DNA from: Datisca glomerata
Lineage: Eukaryota > Streptophyta > Magnoliopsida > Cucurbitales > Datiscaceae
Direction: 5' to 3'
Assembly: GCA_003255025.1 (NCBI GenBank)
Contig: QANY01009435.1
Location: 310,001 to 374,000, forward strand
Length of the DNA stretch: 64,000 bases
Part shown: positions 22,201 through 36,200 of the stretch, piece by piece
How positions within the stretch are numbered: the stretch's first letter is position 1
Layout of the letters: each line of letters starts with the position of its first letter
Translations under genes and position numbers: made by a program
The notes under the pieces: model-generated
Told to the model about the DNA's origin: nothing
What the model saw: the letters and a program-made list of their open reading frames with translations, nothing else
Databases searched by the model: none

Positions 22201-23069
22201 CGGCCAGTGACCCCACTGAACCCGGGTCTTGGTCCGTCCCTGATCATAGTATTCATTCTTATTGTGAATAGTAAAAAATACAAGAGATAACTTTTTCTTG
22301 AAATATGGACGAATAAAAGTTTACTTCTAAAGAAGCACTTTATGAAGTTTTTCCTAATTTCATTGATTGATTTAATCTATTTTTACATGCGGAAGAAGAA
22401 AACTTCCATTTAAAATATAATCGACACAAAGTGACTTTATCCCTTTTTTACTTTTTATAATAGATTGGTGGAGCTAAGGAAAAATAAAAAAGAAATTACT
22501 TTGAAATATTATTTGATTGACCTATAAAATTGCCTCCGAGGATCTATTTGTACCTTAAAAGATCCAATATACATACATTATTGAACCTTTTAATAACAGT
22601 CCATATGACTTTATGAAAATTAAACATTTTTGCATGGAGACATAAAACATATGTTAAACATTCTAGAAACAGAAAGCCATTTTCACATGATTTGAAATTC
22701 ATTGAATTCTTTTAGAAAAATCTTTATTAGAAAAAAAAAACTTCAGAAAAAGAAAAAGACGAAAGTGGTCCCAACTGAAATTGCTTATTTTCTGGTATCC
22801 CCTTAAAAATTCTATCCATATACGCTCTAATCCTCAACTCATACTAGATCTAGTTGTATTTTATGGAATTGGAAGAATAATTGAAATAAAATTGACTTTT
22901 ACTATTGTTTTTTAAGAAATAACTCTCATCAACTAGCACTATTCTGATGATCGCCTTCAAAAGATTAGATCTAATTGCTTAGATCTAGAATCATATCATC
23001 GCCTTCAAAAGATTTTCTATAGAGACTTACATATAGATATATTGGCTTTATATCTCATTCACTCACCCC
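22201..23069. other. AT-rich spacer, no gene seen
   Basis: Only a GC-rich segment (22197-22243) whose ends GGGACGG and CCGTCCC are complementary stands out. It resembles the end of a DNA transposon. Confidence 0.4.
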
Positions 23070-23664
23070 GACCCATGCATGCACGGGCGACTGACCGTAC
23101 CACAACCCTGTACATGTATCTTAAATCTTAATAGTCCTCAGCTAAAATATTTGGAAGGCATAGAACTTGTTTTTTTCTTTTTTCTTTTTTGATAAGAGAA
23201 AAAACACTTACATCATTAATAAATAGCTTCAGTTAATAATATGAATAAAATACATTGGCCGACACAATTTTGTACGAAAGTAATCCACGAAAAAGGAGAA
23301 GAAAAGAACAAGACCATACAATATTAGTCTCTTTGGTGAGGTCTCCTAATTATCGTATAAGCATAAGAAGAAATACACCTGAAGTTTCCTTATCACAGAT
23401 TCAATTTAAAGTTAATAAGATGTCAATAGAAACCATCAACCCTCCTCTACTTGTTTAAGGATCCAACATGAAATCATTTATTCGTTAAAGTTTCTCTTTG
23501 ACATGAGATGTTAGATTACGGGAAGAGAGTTCTGTCAAGGTTCTCACGTCATATTATCAAATATTACAAAACATGACTAGTGATCCTATTACGCTACATC
23601 AAAACGGTTTTCCTTTTCCTTCTAGAATCCATATGATGTAAACAACTCTTGGAACAAAAATGTT
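23070..23664 (+). repeat. Dispersed segment, copy 2
   Basis: Same orientation and closely similar to 8931-9483 in FUT13 intron 1, with about 45 extra bases near 23266-23310. It ends exactly where TGTAATACCCG begins. Confidence 0.85.
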
Positions 23665-24120
23665 GTAATACCCGACCTTTCGTAATTGAACATTTTGGTA
23701 AAACTAATTTAAAAATAGTGTGATTTTAAAATTTGATTTTAAAAATGGATTATTTGTGATTTTTGTAAAACTATTTTAATTGCATATGATTTATTTTAAA
23801 GTTTGATTTTTAAATTTTAAAAGGGTTTTATTATATAATTATTTAAATCACACTCACACATTTGTGCACATACACCCTAACCTAATTTTATATATTTCTC
23901 CTCCATCTCACCCCACACAGCCCCCAACAATCCTTCTTCTTCTTCGTTTATTCATCATGTTACGTTTCAGTTCATGTGTGAACAGTTCTAATTAGGTTGT
24001 TAACTAAGGAAAATGTCAAGACAAGATATGAATAAGTTTGTTATATGATTCTATTTGAGACATGTGTTATATACATGCTATGTTGAGTCAAGTCATGATC
24101 AAGTACGTTACATTATTTTG
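23664..24120. mobile_element. Possible LTR fragment starting TGTAATACCCG
   Basis: TGTAATACCCGACC is a common start of plant LTRs. The stretch is non-coding with a CT-rich part at about 23895-23950. No second LTR, TSD or end was found, so this is only a suggestion. Confidence 0.3.
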
Positions 24121-24714
24121 GGTATGGATATTTCTGCTAAAATGCTTCTAGAACATTTGTCTTAATTCTAATTTGGCATTAGCCATTAAACTAAAACCAT
24201 AACTAGGTAACAAAAGACACCCCCTTTCTTAAACTAAATTATTGTGTTCACGTTCAATCAACGAATCGTGAAACAAGCATTTTCTGTAGAAGGAACATAA
24301 GTATGTAGTATGACAAGAAATTAGTCCAGCAAACATTTTGAACTTCAATGCTGATTGCATACGAATCTAAATTCATTTTCTTCCACTGTTGCAACCCCTC
24401 AACCTTATAGACACTACTTCATAAAGAAATCTACCAGAGCCACAATTTTGATACGCGGACCATAAATAAAATCATAACATGTACGGGAAAACTCTTGGTA
24501 CTTCCAGCAGGGGTCATGTATTCTTTTTAAGAGCTTGCCCAAACCCATTACCAATCTGCAGATATCCACATATATTAAGGAGGCTAATTTCCGTCAGCAA
24601 AGAAGAAAAGGGCTATGATCCACTCTTTATCCCGCTTTAGAGCATGCCATTTCAACTCAATACAGAATAAACATTTTCTTAAAAATATTTCCAATTCCCT
24701 TCAACCAGTAGCCA
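24121..24714. repeat. Large inverted repeat, left arm
   Basis: The reverse complement matches 25353-26001 along nearly its whole length. In the inner 103 bases I count about five differences. The arm lacks a ~55-bp piece present in the right arm. Confidence 0.9.
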
Positions 24715-25352
24715 AAACAAAAGACATGAGAATTGAGGTAAATAAATAAATCAAGAAACAGAGAAACGAAGCGAAGAAACATTTGTATTTACTTTAAGAG
24801 TGTTTTTATGGTAATCGAAATACTTTTTAATAAATTTTTTGTTTAATATTCTCATTGCCTGGTAAATGTGATTATCTTTTATTCTTCTAATTCATTTAGA
24901 TTTTTTTGTTTGTTTGTTTAATTTGATAAGATTGGGTTTGCAAATATCTTCTGAGAGTGAGAATGACTGAACCTTCACGTGAATTTTCTTTTATAATTTC
25001 ATTCTCAGTCATAGGTTATTCTAATGAAGTGTATGATCGTTGAAAATAGGAAGCTATCATCTTGCTTGATTCGAGGTTTGCTTATGGTAACATTACTTAG
25101 CAGCGAAATGTAATTGTCATTGTGTTAATGTTAATATTGACAATGAAGATGTACTTAAGCTTATTGATATACATGAAGCTTCAACCAAAGGCTAGAGCTT
25201 TGAAAATATGCTGTTTATTCTCAAGTAGTTTGTGATGACAATGTCAGGTTACTGCTGAATTATGCTTATGGTTGTGTTATAAGGTCGTCTTTTCATTTAT
25301 AGGATGTTTGCTAAAGGTTTTACTATTTCTGCCCGTTTCAATCCTAACAAAC
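24715..25352. other. Spacer (loop) of the large inverted repeat
   Basis: 638 bp, AT-rich and T-rich in places like a plant intron. No coding sequence is seen. Confidence 0.6.
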
Positions 25353-26001
25353 TGGCTACTGGTTGAAGGGAATTGGAAACATTTTTAAGAAAATGTTTAT
25401 TCTGTATTAAGCTGAAATGGCATGCTCTAAAGCAGCATAAAGAGTGGATCATAGCCCTTTTCTTCTTTGCTGTACGGAAATTAGCCTCCTTAATATACAC
25501 GTGAGTTTGGTTACGAGATTATTTTGGTACAAACTAGTTTTTACAGGAAAAAGTATGTGGATATCTGCAGATTATGGTTAGGGCAAGCTCTTAAAAAGAA
25601 TACATGACCCCTAGTGGAAGTACCAAGAGTTTCCCGTACAAGTTTTGATTTTATTTATGGTCCACGAATCAAAATTGTGGCTCTGACAGTTCTTTTTATG
25701 AAGTAGTGTATATAAGGTTGAGGGGGTTGCAACAGTGGAAGAAAATGAGTTTAGGTTCGTATGCAATCAACATTGAAGTTCAAAATGTTTGCTGTACTTA
25801 TTTCTTGTCATACTACATACTTATGTTCCTTCTGCAGAATATGCTTGTTTCACGATTAATTGATTGAACGTGGACACAATAATTTAGTTTAAGAAAGGGG
25901 GTGTCTTTTGTTACCTAGTTATGGTTTTAGTTTACTGGCTAATGCCAAATTAGAATTAAGACAAATGTTCTAGAAGCATTTTAGTAGTAATATCCATATC
26001 C
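25353..26001. repeat. Large inverted repeat, right arm
   Basis: Pairs with 24121-24714. It has a ~55-bp insertion at about 25500-25556 (after TTAATATAC, before ATGTGGATATC). It ends 120 bp before the AS8 start codon, so it may lie in the AS8 promoter or a 5' UTR intron. Confidence 0.9.
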
Positions 26002-26121
26002 ATTTCAAATAGCCACATTGATCAAATATTCGTCATCATGCGTGATGCAATACATGTTCCTTAAAGAACTTCGGCTAAGATTATGGTTGGTTAAATAAAC
26101 TTTCTTTAGTCTCAGGTTCAC

Positions 26122-28677
26122 ATGATCATAAAAGGTCTGTTCAGGAGATATGAAAGATGGAACCCTGTGCATCCAACATCCGGAGCCTTTTGGGGCATGG
26201 GAATAGGCATTGGTTGTGGCGTTGGATGGGGTCCTGGTTTTGGTCCTGAAGTAATTGGTTATGTTGGTGCTGGCTGTGGTGTCGGATTTTGTGTGGGCTT
26301 CACTGTTGCTGGTATCGGTATTGGTCTCCCATCAAATTGGCTCTATCAAGCTCCATACAGTGGTATGGTTTCAGTTTGTTACTATTTACTTGGATTTTTT
26401 AACCATGCCTAGCTTTCCTCTTAAGTTTATGGTGTGCATCTATCCGATTGATTTATGAGTTTAAATCGTTATATATAGTTCTGAAAATTGATCAGTGCTT
26501 TGTTTTTCAAGCTATTATGGCTACAAGAAGTGGTGTATTGGAGTTATTCCGATCCAATGATCTCCTGTCTGCAAAAGAAACTGGAGTCGATGGATTGAAT
26601 AATATTCCAACTTCTATATCTGTTCTGCAAAGAGAAGCAAGTAGAAGATTCTCTAGCTTTAAACAGAGACAGTGCTTGGACCAAAAGGTTGATTTACTTG
26701 ACATGAAGAGCATTCTGCCTTTACCTACCAGATCAACGTGGCAAAATATAGGAACATTAGCTCGTTGCTTCTTCCACCCTCGCAAAGGTAAGGCCACTCT
26801 ACTCGTGCTCAAAGTTTGCAACTTCTTTTTCTATTGCATCTAAAACAGAGTTTGTACTAGTATAATCATCATAAGCTATTTGCTATCATCAAATACCCCT
26901 TTTGTAATTTATAGTCTATAGCATGGAGGTAGTTTGGTATTAGTCGTTGCTGAGAATCAAATTGTTGGGAATGAGATGTGAATAATTCCTCCATCTAGGA
27001 AACTAAAATTGGTAGGTTTGATTATTGATAATTATGTCTTAGGTTATTGGGAATGTTAATTATCAATCTATCAATATGTGATCCTTCAGGTAATTTAGGT
27101 TAATTAACAGATTACTAATTCAGTATATTGATATTCTGCTTATTTATCACTCAGTAAATACAGTGCTTCTGAATACTGCAAAATCAGGATGAAATTTCTG
27201 ACCCTCATGGGAGGAAACTCCATATAGTGAATTACAGTCTACACTAAAGTTGCTTTATATTGTATATCTGCTGCTTCCTGCAATTGGTGAAAGTAAAGTT
27301 AGACAAATTGTTATTAAGTATCAATTTCCAGACACAAAAACGTGATATTTATCTGCGCATGAGATTCTGGAACGTTGTGCCAAACTTTGTGATTGAAAAT
27401 ATCTATCAAGAAATTGGGATAAAAGCTGAAAATAACTTCGTTGAAGTCATTTGTGACAATGATAGAGCTGGGCAGGAAATATGGATAAACAGTCACATTG
27501 CTGTAAAGTTCATGTCAGTGGTATGCGGATGCTCATCCATGTAGAAACATGTTCTGTTATTGTTGCAATGACTTATAAATTTGCTTATAAATTTGCATGT
27601 TGGTAAATGTTCAATTAGATTCATGCTGATCAATAGGTGTGCTCTTCGTTGTATGGAGAAGCCAAATGACCATATTTTGTTGCCCTGCCCCTTCTATGGC
27701 ATATTCATTGGAAAAATCCAACCACAATGGATAATGCCTAAGATAGTTCTGAGTCTTTTCATTTCTTGCTGGAAATTGTTACTCGTTTGAACCGGGATTT
27801 TTTTTGGGTTATTCCTTTGGCCTTATTTTGGGATATTTGCCGGTGGATTTTGTTTTTTGTCTCGATGGTTGATCGCCGATACCCCTTTGTTTGGGGTTTA
27901 ATGCAAGTCTATCTTTTCAACGATTGGAGTTTTTTTTCTTATCTATGTCGGTGCGGTTTGTTTGTTTTCCATTTGTATGTCTATAAATTAGACATTCACG
28001 TGTTAGCTCCTAATTTTCCTTCTGTTACGTTTTTGCAATTGACTTCTCTGCTGCAATTTCTATGTTAGATTGAGGGCACATAACTGTTGTTGCATGACTT
28101 AATCTTCTTGTCTAAGGTAAGGTAATGCCATTATTTCTTGGTCTTTACACGCCCGTATAGTGTACCTTCATATAATGTCTTATTGATCTTCTTCTTTATA
28201 TCTCTTTACATGTATGGCTATTTTTCTGCTCCTTTGTGGATTTGATGGAGCTATGTTTGTTCTGATTAACATGTGTAACTTAACTGTTAACTGATGATGG
28301 GTTCTGTGGTTGAATTTCAGTAGTCGTGGAGCAAGATTTTTAGTGTTCTCCTTCAGGATTTAGATTTTGAGGGGTAGAGTCTATTATCTACATGCATAAA
28401 GACTGGTGTCTAGTGCTGTATTCACCCTTCCTTCGGGTTATCTTATGAATTATACTTTTATCTTTTATGAATAATAAAAATTGTTCAATTGGCATTAGTA
28501 GCTAACCATGACACTCCTTGAAAAAGGTATTCTTCGGTGTCAGGTGAATGCAGACGCTTCTTACTTCACCATTTCTTCTATCTTGATCTCCTTTGTTTAT
28601 AATTGAATTAAAATTAGAAAGATGGGAACATAGTGGTAACTTGCTATAGCTTTTAACTTGCAGGTTCGGAGGGTTGA
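26122..28677 (+). CDS. AS8: Cadmium-induced protein AS8-like, 3 exons
   Basis: Exons 26122-26362, 26512-26787 and 28664-28677. The GT-AG introns keep the frame and give 176 aa, the length expected for the plant AS8 family. Residues 1-21 are basic (Phe-Arg-Arg-Tyr-Glu-Arg). About 22-71 form a long glycine-rich hydrophobic stretch that could insert into a membrane. The C-terminal half (exon 2) is Ser/Arg-rich. The last exon adds only the final residues after Arg-Lys and a stop. The sequence upstream, TTTAGTCTCAG|GTTCACATG, looks like an acceptor, so a non-coding 5' exon is likely. The family is known from cadmium-responsive transcripts; its biochemical role is unknown. Intron 2 is 1.9 kb and contains no recognised gene. 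EDR2 follows on the same strand. Confidence 0.8.
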
Positions 28678-30244
28678 CATTTGATGAGGCGGGGTCTCTC
28701 AATAGATTCTTCTGTGTCACACTTGACACCTTGTTTACTATGGAGACGTTAGTAGATGCAGACTGGACAATATATCGTAGAATTTCATGCTATGCTGAGT
28801 CCATTGCTGACTCTTGGAATAGACCAAAAATAAAGAAAACAAGAATTGTTCTTTGAGATGAGGCTGTAATCATCATTCCCGTTCGTGCAGTTGGATTACG
28901 ACTTTCAGACAGACGCTAGAAACATTGGAAGTCAATGGAACTAACCAACATTATGTGTATTTACCGAAATGATCATGTTAGATTACAACAGAATTTAATT
29001 ATCTTTGTCATCCTTTGACACACTTAAATTTCTCGTGCGTTCATTGTTTCTATTTCATCTTTCCATAGGAAGATAATTAAACTTGAACTTGAATTAAATT
29101 GTATTAAATTTGAGCAACATTTGTCCCAAAGCTTTTGGTGTCATTGTGTTTCACTGGCTGAATGAACTAAGTTTTGTAAATGATGGATTAAGGCTTGTTG
29201 AAGCTTCTTAAATCGCAACATTGTTATTGATCCTTCAAGGATGTTAATTGGACTAGCACGTCTTGAATTTGTTCTGTCTAAAGTCTGAACAGACTGTTTT
29301 CATCACAAATAAATGTGATTTATCGTTTAACTAATAATCTACTGGACTTGAGCCCCTTTTAACAAAAAATCCACGTAATAGATTCCATCTATCTTATTCA
29401 CAGGGAAGGATGTTTCCCAAAAACGGTCATCAAGTTACATTAAAATTTAGTGATTTAAAGATCGTTATGTCAAAATTACAGTGGAAAGGCATTAGGCCTT
29501 GGAATGGGGGTGGGACCATAGATATTAAGTTCACAAGTGAGCCCTTAATTCGCGGACGGCTCAAAATCTAAAATCATTTCCTCTTTCTCCAACGATCAGG
29601 GAAGGGCGTCAGACCAGATGGCGGATATCCAGCCCATAAGAAGACAACCTCTTTCAGTTTTAAATTTTCACGGCTGAGTTTAGCACGGATACAACCTCCC
29701 TCATATCGTCACCTCCCTATCATAATTCTCCAGTCCACGTTGCTTTCCTCTTTCTGAAAAACATCATACTTTTATCACTAACGTGTGGGATCTTTTGCTT
29801 TATGCCCTTAGAATTTCTCCTCCCCTCCCCATTCATCTGATCACTCTCGCTCTCTTCACCCTTCCTTGCATCGTTGGTTCCGTCGCCGATCCTTTACCCT
29901 CCCCGGAACATATCGAGCTTCACTTCCCCAGCTGTCCACCTTCTGTCTCTCACATCTCAAGGGAAAAAGTAAAAGGAAAAAGGTTCTCTCTCTCTCTTTT
30001 TTTTCTTTCTCTAGCTTCAAAAGTCAAATTTTCGCATTTAAAAAAAGTCAATTTACGCGGAAATTGAAATTACAGGTGGTGAGCTTTCAGGGAATCAATG
30101 ATCGATCAAGTAACTTAGGACGCATTAATTGCCAGGAAGCAAGGATTCTCATCTGAGCTTCCGATTCTGTGCGGAATTCAATTACGGATTATATTAGACA
30201 TTTGGCTGACTTTTAGACCTTCGGTACTTCGGTTGGCCAGAGGG
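28678..30244. other. AS8 3' UTR and EDR2 promoter/5' leader
   Basis: The first few hundred bases are probably the AS8 3' UTR. From about 29740 the DNA is TC-rich with a (CT)n tract at 29984-29999, typical of a plant 5' leader. A short intron may end at AATTACAG near 30075. The frames at 29783-30156 overlap one another and resemble no protein. Confidence 0.5.
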
Positions 30245-33200
30245 ATGTCGACGAAGGTCGTCTATGAAGGGTGGATGGTGAGATATGGCCGCCGAAAGAT
30301 CGGCCGGTCCTTCATTCATATGAGGTATTTCGTTCTTGAGTCTCGGTTGCTAGCCTATTACAAGAGGAAGCCTCAGGATAATCAGGTAAGTTTCTCAATC
30401 CCTTTCTTCTTGTTAGTGGCTGTAGATATCTGAAGCTTCTTCTTCAAAGTTTTTATTCAAAATGCCTATTTGCTTTTGATGACTTTTCTTCTTTATACTG
30501 ACTGTACTGACTAGGTACCAATTAAGACCATGTTAATTGATGGGAATTGTAGAGTGGAGGATCGTGGATTGAAGACCCACCATGGACACGTGAGTTGTTA
30601 TATTTGGTTTTACTTTTCTTCTCTTCTGTTTTTCTCGGCGGGGCATGTAGATAGCATCAAGTTTTTGCGGAAATTATTGCTCAAAATTGCAGTGCTTTTA
30701 GAATTTGACAGTAGCTTTTTGAAGCTGCCATTGCAATTGAGTAAAGTTGGGTAACGGACAATGACCCCCCCAAAAACGGTATATCTTTCTTGGAAATACC
30801 CGTGTGAAGCAATCCCGATGATGAAATGTGTTGTTTTGTGCAGATGGTATATGTCTTGTCAGTTTACAACAAGAAAGAAAAGCACCATCGAATTACGGTA
30901 AGTTAGCCTTTATTCTCTTTCTTGAATTGGGAATGAAATTATCCTCTTTGATGCTATATTCACTTTTTCGTAAACATGTTTGCAAATTAGCATTTTTAAA
31001 GCTTGCTCAAACAAGCTTTAAGGGTTGTCCTCTTTAAGCTCGAAAATTGGTTTTGTTTGTGAATGACACTTCTTTATTTTACTGATAAAAAAAGAGTTGT
31101 ACTCAACTGTCTTTCATTCCAGTGGAGAATGACCAGCATTGGTTTGTCTTTCATCTGAGTTTTGCTCAGTAAGCTTTCAACTTGCAGAGATTACTGCTAG
31201 ATGTTACAAAAATCTTGCGTTGAGATGTTGATGCAAGTCAGTTTCCTTGTTCTAGAATTGTTATGTATGCATTGACATAGTTGGAATTATGATATCCATT
31301 AGTTGTTCATTGTATTAATTAAATGGAGCTTTATGACTCAAATATGATGTAACTCTTGGATCTAGACTTTCATTATTTGCTCTTTATAATTTGGATGAAA
31401 TGCGTCATTTCAAAAAATATTACTAACTGTCCTCTGTCAAAGTATGTGATTTGTGCACTCATGGGATAGCTTAACAGGCTTAGGATCTCACATGGTAAAT
31501 TGGGGTCTTGAGCTCAAATCCTCGTAGGGAGACCTCTCTTGGTGTGTCCTCGATTGGTCAATACAATGAGCTAGATTCTTTTTTAGAAAGTCTGGTTATC
31601 TTGAGTTTCAAAGAACTTTTTGACTGTGCAAGTGTGCCGCTGTGTCTGTATTTGTTGGGTTAACATGGTGAGGTATTTTGAGCTTAAATTACTTGATTTG
31701 CATCATTCAATCCACTAACTAATAACTAACATGGATGTAATTTATATTGAGATGGCAATTGAGGAGTTTGCTGCTTTCATGTTTTAGTTGCAGTAGCCCT
31801 GCTACTGAGTTCGGCGTTTGTTTTACTCCTCAGATACTTCTCCTTTATTTTTTCATGTCCCCCACTTTATTCCTTTCTTCTTACTTGGCCATAGTTTGGA
31901 CTTCATCTTGTTCACCCACCTATCAAGCTAGCCAGTATGTATGTCTCATTGATCCTGAATGCTGTGTGGCAAATGAATAGAACTTGGTGAATTCTATTCC
32001 GAGGTTCTTTATTATGCCATGCAATTTGTCTCACACCAGGGTATGTGAGCTATATAGTAATTATCTTTTCCGCAACTTCATGGTGATTATTGATTTCATT
32101 TCTGGTGCAAGTAGAGCTGCAACTCTGCATTTCCTTTCTGGTGAGTATTGAAGGGGTAAATTTCTTCAGTAGAGAGGTAAATCTGGATTGTATTTGAGAA
32201 GACCTAATGTAATTTTACGAGCTAGTTTATGCATAATCCATTACTGTTGTTTTTGGTGCCCTCATATTCCGGATAATTCAAATTGAAGCAATTGGATGTC
32301 CGATTGGGGCCTATATGAGATTACCGATCAATAGAAAGAGTAACACTCCCCTTTGTCATATATTACATACATCACACTAGATTAATCCGCTTAGACACTG
32401 AGAACATGGATAGATACTAATATATACAGACACACACACACACACACACAAGCACACTTTATCAGTACGTGAAGCTACTACTGCCTTTTATTCATTTCAT
32501 CCTATTTGTACCATCAAGATGCTATTTGCTGAGGCTTCATAGTCAGGATCCATTCTTCACTTTTGGGTGCTTTTATGCCATTGTTGATATCTAGCCTCTT
32601 AGAAGGGTAAAATCTAAATTGTAGAACGATTTTACTGTCATAAAGGTAATGGTTTTTCCTTGAGCCATCCATCGATCGTCTATTGGAATGAGTTTTAGGA
32701 ACTTCTCTTGGGTTGTTAGGTTTGCTCATTCGTTTTCGAATATGTTTTCTTGAAATACAATTAACGTCAGAAGGATGGTGGTAAGAAGTGCCCACTTGCA
32801 TTTCCTCCTTGGAAATTCCGCAACTGTTTGATCAAATTTACCAGAATGTTTCACAGCTTGGAGAGTTTGTGTCTTTGTTTGTTTCTCTGCGCACTAGCCC
32901 ATTTCATGTCGGCAGCTGTGCTTGCTTGCTAGCACTATGCTAAAAGCCCATCTGTTAGATTTGGTTTTGACTGTGTGCGCACATGTGTTTGTTAATCTCT
33001 TAATCTGAGCAATACATATTGACAACTTTTGTTTGAACTTTTCTTTTTATCAGTGGCAGCTTTTGTTTGAATACAAAGCTCTTCTGAAAGCCTACCTATT
33101 ACAGAATTGATTTTGGTTGTATTCTTGTTGAAGATGGCAGCATTTAACATCCAAGAAGCACTATTATGGAAAGAAAAGATTGAGCTTGTCATTGATCTGG

Positions 33201-36200
33201 TACGTTCTTATCCTGATCCTATCATATTGTTGCATTGCAAAGGTATACTCACTGCACTTATCACATGATTGTCCTTTACTGCCTACTCTAATATCAAGCA
33301 CTGAAATTATGTTGGTTGGTTGCTTTTTGTTTCAGTCGGTGATTGGTTGCTGTCTTTTCCTGAACTTCTTTCCGCACATTCTCATTTATGTGCTGTAATA
33401 TTGTCTCTCATCTAAAGTATATTGGACTAAGTACATATGTTCATATGCAGCATCAGGGTTCACAGGTTGCAAATGGTAACAAATATGTTTCTTTTGAATA
33501 TAAATCTGGAATGGATAATGGAAGAACTGCTTCCTCCTCAGACCATGAAAGTCAGTAAGTAGTTTTCTTTACCTTTTTTTCCTGTTTCTTTGATCCACTT
33601 GGAAGTTGTCCAGCTATACAAATAGAAATTTATGTGGTAGAAAACTTGGGCTATTAAATTTTGAAAGATATCTTCTGTGTACTTTATGGTGGGTAAGCTG
33701 TTACTAGACATTCCCAAGTCTGTGGTTATATAGATTTTACTGGGTATAATGTGTGTTATTAGCTGGGCCGTGTTCTAAGTTATAAATGTGTATCAGTACT
33801 TCATAAGATGATAGTGAGTTATTGGATGGACCTATCTTTCTTTGTGCTGATTGAATATGGTGGTCTACTGGTCTTTGAACCATATGTCTCATGTTTGGGC
33901 GACATGGAACTGAGACATAAGTCCTTATTCGATGTTGAACAAGTCTCCAGGTAAGCCCCTCCACTTAAGCAAGTTCAACCCAAATGGAAGAAAAGACAAA
34001 TTGCAACTCAGAAATTGTCAGCAGATTCTTAAAGTGACTCAATCTAAAAAGGATCTTTCTTAATTATGGAAATTGAAGATAGATATTGTTTTGATCAGTA
34101 CCTCCAAATTCTGCTTTTGTACTCTTTTCTTAATTAATATATATTTTCTGTTTCCTATCAAAAATTGTTTTGATCAGTAGGACTTGGGTGGAGGAAGGAT
34201 ATGAGTGCAGGGCATAAACAACTAGGCTACACCCGTTTAGGTGATTCCGCATAATGTTTTTGCCGAAGCCACACACTTTTTGGGGATTGGGGGTAGGGTA
34301 ACTTGGAGCGACAACTTCATAGGGGTGTGTGGTGGCTTAACTATCTGTGTTAACCCACCTCATCATTCAACTCAAGACTGATCTAGAAGGGATCTACATA
34401 TTCTCTTCTTCACATATTTTATAGATAGCCACACTTTTTGCGTTCCCAATTTCTACTTCATTCTTTATCCATGCAACTGCTACCCTTACCCTCTTCATGC
34501 CATTGACTAGAACTAGAAGCCGAAGCCAGCCGACCTTATTGTTGTCTCTTTAGGTTTTCTTTGCGTGTATTAGTTACTTTTCAATTGACAATAGCATCTT
34601 CTCCTAAGACATTGTCTCACTTACCTTTCTATTTTAAATGTTCTAGTTACAAATGTTTTGTAGTGATAATATTGGTTGTCTGATTTCTGTGCTAGTCCTC
34701 TAAATTGTCTAGTGCTTGGTATAGTCTGATTGTAGCACCCCTTGGTTTTGGTAGTTCTCATTGTAAATTCATGTACCCGTCCGATCATGTACTGACATTA
34801 TTTTATAAGAACCGATAATTGTTCATTAGTAATATGGAGATGTACCTAAAACGGTAGTATTTCATTAATAATATATTAGTTACAAGTTAATACCTTAAGT
34901 TTTTAGTATTATCTGCAGGTTCAGTGCACCAGAGGATGAAGATGATACTCGCCCAAATTTACTCCGGAGAACAACAATAGGGAATGGTCGACATCTATTT
35001 ACTTCTCCCTTTTATCAAGTTTTCTTATTCTCCCATCGTCTTAAGGTTTCTCTAAGCTTGAAAAGGCCTTGTTTTGAATTTCTTTGATTGAATGGCAGGT
35101 CCGCCTGATACTATACTTGATTGGACCAGAGAAGTGGATTCGGATTTGTCGAATCAGAATGCCAATAATCAAGCATTTTCTAGGAAGCATTGGCGCCTGC
35201 TTCAATCTCAAAACGGTCAGCTTTCTTTTATTGTGTCATTTATAAGTTCATCCGCATATTGAATCTCTTGAAAGTTGAGGGAAAGAAAATTTTTAGACTT
35301 TGTTATTTGTTCATTTGCTATTGTAATGGAATTCATGAGTAAGTTTAAGGACTTTTGACGTGCATATTGGCAGGACTTCGCATCTTTGAGGAACTTCTTG
35401 AAGTTGACTACCTTGTATGTAATCGATACTTTATTTATGCTACATGGATGAATTTACATCAAATTGTGCTGTTGAGTCACCATCAAATTGTGTGGTTGAG
35501 GTCACAACTATTATCTGATCTTTTTTTCTCTGGACAGCCAAGGAGTTGTAGTAGAGCAATGAAGGCAGTTGGGGTTGTGGAGGCTACATGTGAAGAAATT
35601 TTTGAGCTTGTTATGAGCATGGATGGAACACGGTTTGAGTAGGTGTTTTTTTCCCGCCTTCTCTTTTTTCGTTTTCCCCTGGAAGGTTGGGGATGAATTA
35701 TGTTACTATAAAAGTCTGTTGGTTTCATTTTATCAGCATATGAGATATCCATGAGCTAACTTTAATTTTCAAAAATAATGGCAAAGTTATCAGTTTCTTA
35801 GTTCCTCCAAGCAATGGTTTTTCAGTCTCTTTGTAAAATGTACATTTTGACATTAGTTTCATCTCTTCGGCAGGTGGGATTGCAGTTTCCAGTATGGTAG
35901 CTTGGTGGAGGAAGTAGATGGTCATACAGCAATACTATATCATAGACTCCAGCTTGACTGGTTCCCTATGTAATATTCTTTCTGATGAATGACATTGTCT
36001 TTGCTAATTAGAATTGCATCTGTGTGTGTGCATGCTTGCGTGTGTGGGTGCCTCGCTTTACTCCCCCCTTTTCTGTCCCCCTATGTTTCACATCTTGGAG
36101 ACAATTTTAACCTTCACAATGTCTAGTCGCATTGTGTAATGTGATTATTTCAATGTGCATATCAAAGTCACTTAAACTACTGTGGATTATCATAATTATT

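Larger units (their letters stand above)
30898..33133 (+). other. EDR2 intron 3 (2.2 kb)
   Basis: The intron contains a tRNA-like SINE (31455-31592) and a CA microsatellite (32430-32451). The small ORFs inside (31747-31980, 32514-32801) are not supported as genes. Confidence 0.75.

Noticed and set aside
27783..28068. Open frame in AS8 intron 2, rich in Trp and Phe
   Set aside because: No recognised family, T-rich composition typical of introns, and no splice signals that would include it.
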